Below, piece by piece: positions 1-7,484 of a stretch of DNA of 64,000 nt (position 1 is the first letter of the stretch; each line of letters opens with the position of its first letter). Position numbers and translations under genes: made by a program. The DNA comes from Akkermansia sp. N21116. Its GTDB lineage: Bacteria > Verrucomicrobiota > Verrucomicrobiia > Verrucomicrobiales > Akkermansiaceae. The notes beneath the pieces are model-generated. The model was not told the DNA's origin. It did not search any database and was given only the letters and a program-made list of their open reading frames with translations. The stretch is taken from the NCBI RefSeq assembly GCF_029854705.2, contig NZ_CP139035.1:3286001-3350000 (forward strand). Direction: 5' to 3'.

Positions 1-1769
1 TCCATCTTGGACGGCTCGGAAGAATAAATATTACCCATCAGCAAAAGAGCCAGAGGATACACCTTCGATTCGGGGAGATTGTCAATGATCGTCTTGCAAT
101 CCTTCAAGGCAAGGGCATCGTTTTCCTTTGTCTGGAGCTGGAGATTGTTGAACGCACGGTCATAGAGCATATTTCCGATGAAGGGGTTATCCTTGAAATC
201 GGGATACTTCTCGATATAAGCCGAATCCGCTTCAATAGCTTCCTTCCAGCGTCCCAGGGATGTCAGAGAAGACGCCAGATAGAATAACGACTGCTGAGTG
301 TAACTGCCGTTATCCGGATACTTCTTGATGAATTCTTCAAACAGGGGAACGGCCTCCTTATACTTCTTCAACTGGAAGTAGGCCACAGGTTCGCAATAAC
401 TGGCAAGAATATAGAATTTACCCGTCGGATCATCGGCATTAAGTTCCTTGACCTTGACAGCCTGTTGGATACATTCGTCGTATTTGCCTTCCTTGAGGAG
501 TTTTTCAAGGGACATTGTATTGAGTACTTTAGCATACTTGGAATTAGGGAATTCCTTGATATGCTGTTCCACCAGCTCGGAAGCTCTCTTGACATCGCCA
601 AGCGTCCAGGTGGTCATAGCCAACTGGTAAAGATTAGTCTCACGCTCTTTAAGCATGGGATACTGTTCTTCAAGAATCTTGTAAATGGCATTGGCGGCAC
701 GCACCGAACCATAGTTCAAATACGAGGAAGCAAGCCCCATCAAGGCATAACCGTCCAAGACAACCTTCTGATCGGCCAGCTTGTCGTACGTCTTGGTAAC
801 CGCATCAAGCGTCTTCTGGCTATATATCGTGGCCGTATCGGCTATGCCTCCACGTTCCTTGAACGGTTCGATCCTCTTGGAAATAGCGGCTACATCCGCC
901 TTCACGTCGCCCATGTTCGGGACAAATCCGTACAAATCCAAGGCAAGGCGAGCATAGGCCAAAGCCAGATCGGCCTTCCCTGCATCCTGGGCATCCCCCA
1001 TGCGGACGGCGGCACTGGAAGCGAGTTTCAACAACTCGGGTCCATAGGGAGCAACACGAGCTGCTCCCATATTAATAATGGAAGGATACTCATTCAGGAA
1101 ATCAACTACAGGCTGGGGATTCTCTTGATCGATCCCGGCACGAACCATGGTCAGGAACGCGTTGACGAGATAATCGTCGGAAATCCCCTGTCCCCTGTAA
1201 CGATTGACAACGCATTTGGATACCGCGTCAATCCCCTTCTCGAATGAAGGCTTGGATCCCAGAAAATAGCACTGGGCCATAATGCTGAATATCTGACCGG
1301 CGTTTACCCTGGCATCCATCCCGGTATTGCGGCGTTCCTTCAGGAATTTTTCCAGAGTTACAATGGCTTCGTCATACTTTTTAGCCAAAAACTGACATTC
1401 ACCCATTCTGTACAGGGAAACGCGAAGGAATTCGTTTTTGTCCCCGGGAAACTTGGTATAGCAATCCGTAAAAGCCTGGATAGCCTTGTCATATTCCTTC
1501 ATTTTCATCAGGCAAATGCCCTTCTGGAAGTAGAACCAGCCGAATTCGTCCCCGAATCCGAGCGATTTGGCACGAGGACCATACGTTTCCAGGCACTTGT
1601 CAATAGGTACAAGAGCGGCCTGCCATTGTCCCTTTTTCATAGCTTCAATGGCATCTTTCTGATATGTGGGAGGGCCGCCGCCCTGTGCCATTGCAGACTC
1701 CGTCAGCGTCATCCCCATCAAAGCAAGGGTAAGCGCTGAAAGCGTTGAAATGTATTTCGATCTCTTCAT
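1..1769 (-). CDS. TPR-repeat secreted protein, C-terminus cut by window edge
   Basis: Open from a start at 1769 to the window edge, about 589 residues visible. The N-terminus (MKRSKYISTLSALTLALMG, then an Ala-Gln-Ala-like stretch ending in MAQGGG) looks like a Sec signal peptide. The rest is a string of about 34-residue tetratricopeptide-like helix pairs, for example near the motifs KKGQWQAAL, KKYDEAIVTLEKFL and GKYDECIQQAV. No enzymatic domain is seen. It lies 275 bp downstream of an ExbB-ExbD-ExbD set on the same strand. A second TPR protein sits directly behind another ExbB-ExbD pair at 30348-34085. Inference: a periplasmic or outer-membrane-associated partner of the proton channel. The exact function is unknown. 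Confidence 0.85.
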   Translation of the reverse strand, partial: MKRSKYISTLSALTLALMGMTLTESAMAQGGGPPTYQKDAIEAMKKGQWQAALVPIDKCLETYGPRAKSLGFGDEFGWFYFQKGICLMKMKEYDKAIQAFTDCYTKFPGDKNEFLRVSLYRMGECQFLAKKYDEAIVTLEKFLKERRNTGMDARVNAGQIFSIMAQCYFLGSKPSFEKGIDAVSKCVVNRYRGQGISDDYLVNAFLTMVRAGIDQENPQPVVDFLNEYPSIINMGAARVAPYGPELLKLASSAAVRMGDAQDAGKADLALAYARLALDLYGFVPNMGDVKADVAAISKRIEPFKERGGIADTATIYSQKTLDAVTKTYDKLADQKVVLDGYALMGLASSYLNYGSVRAANAIYKILEEQYPMLKERETNLYQLAMTTWTLGDVKRASELVEQHIKEFPNSKYAKVLNTMSLEKLLKEGKYDECIQQAVKVKELNADDPTGKFYILASYCEPVAYFQLKKYKEAVPLFEEFIKKYPDNGSYTQQSLFYLASSLTSLGRWKEAIEADSAYIEKYPDFKDNPFIGNMLYDRAFNNLQLQTKENDALALKDCKTIIDNLPESKVYPLALLLMGNIYSSEPSKM

Positions 1770-2044
1770 GGTTTTTTAAGTCACTATTAGTATGAGGCAG
1801 GAGAAGGAAGGAGGTCAAGCGCCATCTGGGAAATACGATGCCACAACCTGCCATCCGTGGATCCTGAAAAAATTCTTTTCCGAATTGTCAGTCCGGAGCG
1901 AGTTGACAAACTGCGGGTTCCTCGCAACACCCGCTTAAATGGGGAGGCGGCCCCGGCACGGTATCCAGCACGCACTCGCATACATACTTTCATCCGAGGC
2001 CCGGGCCGCCAGCCTTGTTGGATTTTATTGTTGGAAACGGTCTC

Positions 2045-2515
2045 TTATTTATCTTCCGGCACGTTCGTCAAAGCGACGGACTTGATACCGGCTTTGGAAA
2101 GAGCGTTCAGGACGTCAATCACGCGTTGGTGCTTGCCGCCATTTTCAACAAACAACTGGACAACAGGCTTGGAGCCGACAGCTTCGGCCGCTTGCTTGAG
2201 GTTCGTCAGGGAATCGACAAGAGTCGGCAACTCATGGTTATCCGGATCGGAATCAACAATCACCTGGGAGTCCTGCTTGCCCCAGTAGATCACGCCGTTG
2301 TTGTCAACGCGCACCAAGCCCGGTTCAACAGCATTCGGTGTTGTCGATACAGAGTTCGTGTTGCCCGGCATGCTCATATCGAGTTTGCGTTCCTGAACAA
2401 TCGACGTAGCAACGATGAAGTAAATCAACAGAAGGAAGCAACAGTCGATCAGGGACGAAATATCCATCTTGGGATCTTCATCCTCGGCTGGCTCCATCTT
2501 TTTGTGTCTGGCCAT
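2045..2515 (-). CDS. ExbD/TolR-family protein (second of the set)
   Basis: This protein of 156 residues has a short cytoplasmic N-terminus, one membrane segment at about residues 22-40 and a periplasmic domain. The membrane segment carries the Asp (motif SLIDCCFLLLIYF) that in ExbD/TolR carries protons through the ExbB/TolQ channel. It follows another exbD-like gene at 49 bp and an exbB-like gene further upstream, so it is likely co-transcribed with them. Family knowledge: ExbB/ExbD or TolQ/TolR units turn the proton gradient into mechanical work on periplasmic partners. Two adjacent, divergent ExbD proteins suggest a heteromeric rotor or two alternative outputs; that is inference. Confidence 0.88.
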   Translation of the reverse strand: MARHKKMEPAEDEDPKMDISSLIDCCFLLLIYFIVATSIVQERKLDMSMPGNTNSVSTTPNAVEPGLVRVDNNGVIYWGKQDSQVIVDSDPDNHELPTLVDSLTNLKQAAEAVGSKPVVQLFVENGGKHQRVIDVLNALSKAGIKSVALTNVPEDK

Positions 2516-2564
2516 CTTGTGTATTTAAACTGGTTAGTGGTAAGTCTGCCTGGAAAACATTATC

Positions 2565-3035
2565 TCAATTATGGGTCGGCAATACACCGAACACAATGTC
2601 GGAAATACCTTCCGTACCTGCTACGCGGATAATCGTCCGGGCATTCTTGAACAAAGAGACCTTGTCGCCGCGAAGATAAATCTTCAACGGATAATTGTCC
2701 TTTTTGAACAATTCCGCTTTCCCGTGAATATATTCGCGAACATCTCCTTCAGTCGGAAGAGCCTTGCCGGAATCGTCGCCCCAAAGAATGTCGCTTGACA
2801 TGCCATCCGGGCGGCTTTCACCGTAAACGTTAATGACGATACAACCATTGGCGGATTTCAACTCGCCGGAATTGGATGCAACCGGCACGGAAACGGCCTT
2901 GTCACGTTTGACGGTAATGGCGGTAGCGTTTACGACGAAGAAAATGAGAAGAAGGAACACCATGTCAATCATGGGAGACATGTCCATCTGGCCATCCTCT
3001 TCGGGAGGCTGCATCATTCCTTTCAGTTTACTCAT
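2565..3035 (-). CDS. ExbD/TolR-family protein (first of the set)
   Basis: 156 residues. After a short acidic N-terminus comes a membrane helix with the functional Asp (motif MIDMVFLLLIFFVV, about residues 22-36), then a periplasmic domain with the beta-rich ExbD fold. It is clearly divergent from the ExbD at 2045-2515, sharing mainly the membrane helix and overall size. It lies 83 bp downstream of the exbB-like gene. A 9-bp-stem hairpin sits in that gap. Expected to form an inner-membrane proton-driven complex with that ExbB. Confidence 0.9.
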   Translation of the reverse strand: MSKLKGMMQPPEEDGQMDMSPMIDMVFLLLIFFVVNATAITVKRDKAVSVPVASNSGELKSANGCIVINVYGESRPDGMSSDILWGDDSGKALPTEGDVREYIHGKAELFKKDNYPLKIYLRGDKVSLFKNARTIIRVAGTEGISDIVFGVLPTHN

Positions 3036-3063
3036 ATAAATCTTCTAGAATTTTAGAGTTCTT

Positions 3064-3093
3064 GCAGCTCTGCTCTCTTACAAACAGAGCTGC
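3064..3093 (-). promoter_or_regulatory. Stem-loop between exbB and exbD
   Basis: A perfect 9-bp inverted repeat (GCAGCTCTG at 3064-3072, CAGAGCTGC at 3085-3093) with a 12-nt loop lies in the 83-bp gap between the exbB-like gene and the first exbD. No T-run follows it on the minus strand, so it is not a standard intrinsic terminator. It could be a transcript processing or stabilising structure that sets different ExbB and ExbD levels. The role is inferred. Confidence 0.4.
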
Positions 3094-3118
3094 CCCTCGA
3101 AAACGAGCCCTTGCTGGC

Positions 3119-3919
3119 TTAGGCCAAACCTTCCGGGATACGGGCCAGCTGAGCTTCAGCATTAACCACGTTGATGGAGGTGTTGACCATTTCCTGAACG
3201 GTACCGACGCATTCGGCAACATTACTGTTGGCGATGTTCTTCTGGAAGAAGAAGAAGGGCGTCGCAATAATAGCGTTGATCAAGCCCCAGAAGGTCGTCA
3301 ACAGAGCCACGGAAATGGAACCGGCCAACTGGGTGGGGTCTGCCTGACCGGTTGCAGCCAGCACGCCGAAAGCTTCAACCATGCCCTGCACCGTACCGAA
3401 CAAACCGAGCATTGGGGAAATCTGGGCACAAAGAGAAAGCATGTTGATCCACTTGAAAAGGGAACGACTCTCATTGGCGGTAAAGTCGGCGATAGCGTCT
3501 TCTACGGCGTCACGTCCCAGATCTTCCGGACGAGTAGCGTCCACATTAGGCAGAGCATAGGCAACCAGGCGACCCAGATAGGTGGGACTGCCGGCAGCTA
3601 CTTCGATCGCGGAACGCACTCGGCATTCGGCCATCAACTGAAGCAGGGTCGTCTTCAAATCTTCAGGACAGAACTTGTCCTTGCGAAGAGCGATAATGTT
3701 ATAAACGGCCAGGAAAAGAATGGCCGCCAGCATGAGAATGATCGGAATCATGGTCCAGCCCCCGTCGACAATCCACTTGTCGAGCATGTTCTTCTCCACA
3801 ACTCCGCCCGTAGCAGCCTCTTCGGCGGCATCCTGAGCAAAAGCTGACATTGAGAAAGACGCGAGAGCCACAGAGGTGAAGGCGGCAACACGATAACCCA
3901 TCGTAAAGAGGTGCTTCAT
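3119..3919 (-). CDS. ExbB/TolQ/MotA-family proton channel protein
   Basis: 266 residues. The N-terminus (MKHLFTMGYRVAAF, ending SMSAFAQDAA) looks like a cleavable signal peptide, which is found in some ExbB subfamilies but not in E. coli ExbB. A first membrane segment follows at about residues 55-75 (TMIPIILMLAAILFLAVY). The MotA/TolQ/ExbB domain has the hallmark MLGLFGTVQGMVEAF and the final membrane helix ALLTTFWGLINAIIATPFF. It heads an apparent operon with two ExbD genes and a TPR protein. Function: stator of a proton-driven inner-membrane energy transducer. Its target is unknown and no tonB, tolB or pal lies nearby. Confidence 0.92.
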   Translation of the reverse strand: MKHLFTMGYRVAAFTSVALASFSMSAFAQDAAEEAATGGVVEKNMLDKWIVDGGWTMIPIILMLAAILFLAVYNIIALRKDKFCPEDLKTTLLQLMAECRVRSAIEVAAGSPTYLGRLVAYALPNVDATRPEDLGRDAVEDAIADFTANESRSLFKWINMLSLCAQISPMLGLFGTVQGMVEAFGVLAATGQADPTQLAGSISVALLTTFWGLINAIIATPFFFFQKNIANSNVAECVGTVQEMVNTSINVVNAEAQLARIPEGLA

Positions 3920-4025
3920 AGTATTGGAATCTTGTTAATTCGAAAGATAGGTAAGTATTTAGCCTTTCTTCCCCCCGTCTGGCAAGCTTCGAATTCACAA
4001 GGGGGTAGATTTTTCCAAGAAAAGA

Positions 4026-4649
4026 TTATCCATTCAATTCCAGCCGCCGGCACACAGGACAGGGGGGACGGCATCCGCGGGCCGGACAAAAACTTCTGCC
4101 ATACAGCACCATCTGCAGATGCAATCTACCCCATTTCTCCTTCGGATAGAGCTTTTTGAGATCGCTTTCGACTTTTTCCACTGTGCCGCCCTTGCTCAAT
4201 CCCCATCGGCGAGCAAGACGAAAAATGTGGGTATCCACAGGAAAAGCCGGAATGTGAAACGCTTGCTCCATCACCACCGAGGCCGTTTTATGTCCTACTC
4301 CCGGCAGGCTTTCCAAAGCCTCGAAACTGTCGGGGACATTTCCTCCGTATTGTTCGACCAGAATCTTACTCAGCTCGACAATCGAATTGGCCTTACGATC
4401 GGAGAGACCGCACGAACGTATGATTTCCCGTACGGTTTCAGGAGACTGACGCGCCATATCATACGGATTGCCGGCCAGGGCAAACAATTCGGGGGTTACA
4501 AGATTGACCCTGGCATCCGTGCATTGGGCGGATAACAAGACGGCCACCAGAAGCGTATAAGGATCCCTGTGCTTCAGTGGGATTTGAGGGTCGGGAACCG
4601 ATAGTTCCAGTTCTTCTTCAACAATGCGGGCGCGGTCTTTCTTGTTCAT
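4026..4649 (-). CDS. nth: Endonuclease III-like DNA glycosylase/AP lyase
   Basis: 207 residues, close to the usual 210. Excises oxidised pyrimidines and cleaves the abasic site. The helix-hairpin-helix reads LPGVGHKTA with the Schiff-base lysine at K121, and the catalytic Asp is D139 in FPVDTHI. The C-terminus should carry a [4Fe-4S] loop of pattern C-X6-C-X2-C-X5-C. Here four cysteines exist (C188, C193, C197, C200) but spaced X4, X3, X2, so cluster binding is uncertain. The start at 4649 lies just beyond a terminator hairpin of the neighbouring lipoprotein gene, so nth probably has its own transcript or depends on read-through. Confidence 0.93.
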   Translation of the reverse strand: MNKKDRARIVEEELELSVPDPQIPLKHRDPYTLLVAVLLSAQCTDARVNLVTPELFALAGNPYDMARQSPETVREIIRSCGLSDRKANSIVELSKILVEQYGGNVPDSFEALESLPGVGHKTASVVMEQAFHIPAFPVDTHIFRLARRWGLSKGGTVEKVESDLKKLYPKEKWGRLHLQMVLYGRSFCPARGCRPPCPVCRRLELNG

Positions 4650-4655
4650 GGGAAA

Positions 4656-4687
4656 TGAAAAACGGGAGAAGATCTCCTTCTCCCGTT
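4656..4687 (-). terminator. Intrinsic terminator of the 3D-domain lipoprotein gene
   Basis: An 11-bp stem (AACGGGAGAAG at 4661-4671 with CTTCTCCCGTT at 4677-4687) and a 5-nt loop are followed on the minus strand by a T-run. It sits 45 bp beyond the stop of the 4733-5404 gene and immediately before the nth start codon. Confidence 0.75.
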
Positions 4688-4732
4688 AAAATTGTGCATC
4701 GTACCGGCAACGGAACACCGTCCGTCACTCCG

Positions 4733-5404
4733 TTACTCGGCCTTCGCGTACAATCCCCGGGCATTCCTTTGCTGCAAGGCCGCATACATGCTTCTGCAAT
4801 GACGGTATCCCCTGCGCTTGGCCAGTACTTCCATGCTGGATTCGGGGCTGCCCCACTGTACAACGGTGATCTCGACATAGCGGCGACCCCACTTTTTCAT
4901 CAAAGACTTGCTAGGCTGGTAAATATCAATCGTACCGGTTCCGACGAGAGCACTGCCGTAATCATCGACAACGTACAGATAAGGCTGTCCTTTGACTCGG
5001 AACTTTGTGCCAAGAGGATAGACGGACCAGTCGGCAGCAGCGCTACGCACACTCGACGTATATTTCAAGGACGTCCCGACGGCATTACGCGGGCCATAGG
5101 CTACGTGATCGCGTTCGGAATGCGTATAAGCAGTCGTCCGTACCACGCGAGTTCTCTGGTTCGGATGGTAGTAGGGCATCTTGTGACGATCAGCCCCCAT
5201 CTTGGGGTACTTGGAAGAAGGCTTGGCCGAAGGGCTGGGAGCAAGAGGTTCCACAAACCCCTTATCCACGTTCCCGGACTTGGCAAACATCATACCGGAA
5301 TCACTGGAACTGAACAGCCCCACCCCAGACGTGGAAGAACAACTTGTAAGAAGACAGGTAGCACACGCTGTCACGCAGAAGAGAATTTTTTCTATCAGAC
5401 TCAT
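4733..5404 (-). CDS. 3D-domain lipoprotein, MltA-C-terminus-like
   Basis: Start chosen at 5404 (MSLIEKILFCVTACATCLL) because it gives a short lipoprotein signal with lipobox LTSC and a mature protein beginning CSSTS. The open frame extends further upstream to 5575, without signal-like sequence. 223 residues. The second half matches the 3D (Asp-Asp-Asp) domain: RTTAYTH, YPLGTKF, VVDDYGSALVGTGTIDIY, then WGRRYVEI. In MltA and related proteins this domain carries the catalytic Asp of lytic transglycosylases; no double-psi MltA N-terminal part is present. A role in peptidoglycan cleavage or remodelling is inferred. Divergently oriented from the uracil-DNA glycosylase gene. Confidence 0.82.
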   Translation of the reverse strand: MSLIEKILFCVTACATCLLTSCSSTSGVGLFSSSDSGMMFAKSGNVDKGFVEPLAPSPSAKPSSKYPKMGADRHKMPYYHPNQRTRVVRTTAYTHSERDHVAYGPRNAVGTSLKYTSSVRSAAADWSVYPLGTKFRVKGQPYLYVVDDYGSALVGTGTIDIYQPSKSLMKKWGRRYVEITVVQWGSPESSMEVLAKRRGYRHCRSMYAALQQRNARGLYAKAE

Positions 5405-5597
5405 GAGATCGAATGTTTCCCGAAGCATCGCATTAGCAACCGACATCCGGGGGGGATCATATAGGTTTGCAGCCGGTCTCCGCCGGCAACATTGCGCTAC
5501 TTCTACGTCATCGAGCTCCACTCGGCAATCTTTTTTTCTCCTACTGATACGATTCAATGTCCAAAATTCTTTCAATAGTTATTTTTTACCGATAAAG

Positions 5598-5626
5598 TTG
5601 CAATCTCCTTTTTGTATTCGTAGAAT
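5598..5626 (+). promoter_or_regulatory. Candidate sigma70-type promoter for the UDG gene
   Basis: TTGCAA at 5598-5603 and TAGAAT at 5621-5626 are separated by 17 bp. The expected transcription start, about 5633, falls only about six bases before the ATG at 5639, so the mRNA would be leaderless or nearly so. There is no Shine-Dalgarno motif in front of this ATG, which fits. Confidence 0.5.
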
Positions 5627-5638
5627 GCGTTTGCTTCC

Positions 5639-6604
5639 ATGGCCTCTACTTTTCCAGATCTTGTCGTCAGCTATCTGAAATCCCTTGAAAACAGGGGGAT
5701 CGTCCAAATCCCGATCGACGACGAAGCCCGTTCCGTCTTAAGGAAATGGGTCATTTCCGCGCGTGCGGCGAAAGCTTCGATCTCTCCAACTCCGGCCAAG
5801 CTTCCCCCCAGGCCAATTCCGGATCCCCCCCCTTCATCAAACGAAGCAAACGACGAATTATCCGATACATCCCGGAACACCATTTCATCTCTGCGAGCTC
5901 TTCTTACGGAAACACCGCAAGAAATGCCTGAGGAAAATAATCAACCGAACTTAACTATCCCCGAATTGGCAGGTAATTCTCTGGAAGAAAATCTGACCGC
6001 GCTCAGATTAATTGCCGAACGATGGCAACCAGCGAGAATACTGGGAACACTCAGGGAAACCATGGTCTTCGCCACGGGCAATCCTCACACGGATCTCATG
6101 TTGATCGGAGAAGCTCCCGGATTTCAGGAAGAACGTCTTCGGGAACCTTTTGTCGGACCGGCCGGAGAAAAACTCAATGCTATCCTAAAAGCCATGGGGC
6201 GGTCCCGTGATTCCATTTATATCAGCAATATCGTCAAATTCAGACCATCCCTGCCTCACCAGACCACCAATAACAGAGCCCCCAACGAGCGGGAAATCGC
6301 CTACTGCCTTCCGATCATTGCCAAAGAAATCGAATTGATCCGCCCCAAAGTCATCGTCGCCCTCGGCGCAACGGCAGCCAAAGGCCTACTCGGAACAACT
6401 TCTCCGCTTTCCACCCTCCGTGGGCGTTTCCATGACTTCCGCGGCGTTCCTGTCCGGGTTACCTACCATCCCAGTTACCTGCTCAGAAACGAAGAACTCT
6501 CGGAACGTCGCAAAGTGTGGGAGGACATGCTGGCCGTCATGGAACTGCTGGGAATGCCCATCTCCGACAAGCAGAGAGAATATTTCCGTCCCAAACAACA
6601 CTGA
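5639..6604 (+). CDS. Family 4-type uracil-DNA glycosylase, iron-sulfur ligands mostly missing
   Basis: 321 residues. Removes uracil from DNA if active. A 110-residue N-terminal stretch is Pro/Ser/Glu-rich and poorly conserved. The UDG fold follows, with motif GEAPG (157-161), the FVGPAGEKL helix, a VIVALGATA strand and motif HPSY (277-280). Family 4 enzymes normally hold a [4Fe-4S] cluster through four cysteines, two before the GEAPG strand and two after it (as in VVKCRP and AACxxFL). Here the first pair is absent, VVKC is IVKF (F201) and only C223 remains, so no cluster is expected. Twelve bases separate it from the next gene, suggesting co-transcription. Confidence 0.85.
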   Translation: MASTFPDLVVSYLKSLENRGIVQIPIDDEARSVLRKWVISARAAKASISPTPAKLPPRPIPDPPPSSNEANDELSDTSRNTISSLRALLTETPQEMPEENNQPNLTIPELAGNSLEENLTALRLIAERWQPARILGTLRETMVFATGNPHTDLMLIGEAPGFQEERLREPFVGPAGEKLNAILKAMGRSRDSIYISNIVKFRPSLPHQTTNNRAPNEREIAYCLPIIAKEIELIRPKVIVALGATAAKGLLGTTSPLSTLRGRFHDFRGVPVRVTYHPSYLLRNEELSERRKVWEDMLAVMELLGMPISDKQREYFRPKQH

Positions 6605-6616
6605 TTTCCTCCAGTC

Positions 6617-7426
6617 ATGGATTATCTCGACACTCTTCTGGAACATCACAAAATTCGTCTTAAAAAACTGCTTCCTCTGGAAGGGAAGCTCCGTGCCGCC
6701 GCTATCCTGCGCAATGAGTACGCTGGATTCAAAACAGCTGTCGACCTTGGAGAAGACAGGCTTTCCGTCGTCGCACAGCTTGCCCGTACTCTTCCAAAGT
6801 CCGATGCCGGCACCGGGAGCGAACCAATCCAGACAGTGGCAGGAAGAATGTTTGAAGGAGGTATACAGGGTATTTCCATCGTAACGGAAAGTACGTTGTT
6901 CGACGGCAGCCTAGTCGACCTCTCCACTATTTCCCGCATCAGCCCGGTTCCGGTACTGGCCCGCGGAATCTGGACACATCCGGCGGAAATCTGCCAGGCG
7001 ATCGTCAGTGGAGCGGATGCCGTCAACCTCGTAGCCGGAGCACTCGGACAAACCGATCTCCGCGACTTATATTCCCTGGCGACCGGACTCGGCCTGGACG
7101 CCATGGTGGAAGTCCACTCCTTGGAAGATGTAGAACAAGCCCTGGACCTGAACGCCGACCTGATCTGCATCAATCATCGGAATCTCCACACATGGGAAAC
7201 CGATCCCGACCTCACCGAATTCCTGATTGACGAGTTTCCCTCCTCGACGGTCGTCCTGGCTACCGGAGGCATCGGCACCGTCGAAGATGCCAGGCGTCTC
7301 CTGGAAGCCGGTTGCAATGGAGTCATCATTGGAGAAACCCTGATGCGTCAAAACATTCCTCAGGATCTCATCGCCGCCATCCGCAACGTACGTCTTTCCA
7401 GTGCTGAAAGTACAGACGGGAACTAA
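6617..7426 (+). CDS. Indole-3-glycerol-phosphate-synthase-like TIM barrel with altered active site
   Basis: 269 residues, standard length for TrpC. The barrel is recognisable by segments VSGADAVNLVAG, AMVEVHSLEDVEQAL, CINHRNL, ATGGIG and GVIIGETLMR. Aligning by eye to the Sulfolobus enzyme, the catalytic Glu and Lys of AEYK become Q54 and A56, the acid Lys of MKDF becomes R116 (ARGI), and the Glu-Ser of AESGI becomes T216-G217. Only E165 and N186 are kept. Family knowledge says these lysines are needed for ring closure, so ordinary IGPS activity is doubtful. No other trp genes are nearby. Likely a paralogue with a new substrate or a regulatory role. Confidence 0.75.
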   Translation: MDYLDTLLEHHKIRLKKLLPLEGKLRAAAILRNEYAGFKTAVDLGEDRLSVVAQLARTLPKSDAGTGSEPIQTVAGRMFEGGIQGISIVTESTLFDGSLVDLSTISRISPVPVLARGIWTHPAEICQAIVSGADAVNLVAGALGQTDLRDLYSLATGLGLDAMVEVHSLEDVEQALDLNADLICINHRNLHTWETDPDLTEFLIDEFPSSTVVLATGGIGTVEDARRLLEAGCNGVIIGETLMRQNIPQDLIAAIRNVRLSSAESTDGN

Positions 7427-7484
7427 CGGCTTGACATGGCTGAATAATCAGATCAAAAGACTTGGGAATTAATTGATCTTTCCT

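Noticed and set aside
1903-1908. TTGACA on the plus strand as a promoter
   Set aside because: No plus-strand gene follows and there is no -10 at the right distance; judged chance.
2015-2632. 205-codon plus-strand open frame
   Set aside because: Overlaps two real ExbD genes on the minus strand and has no recognisable protein features.
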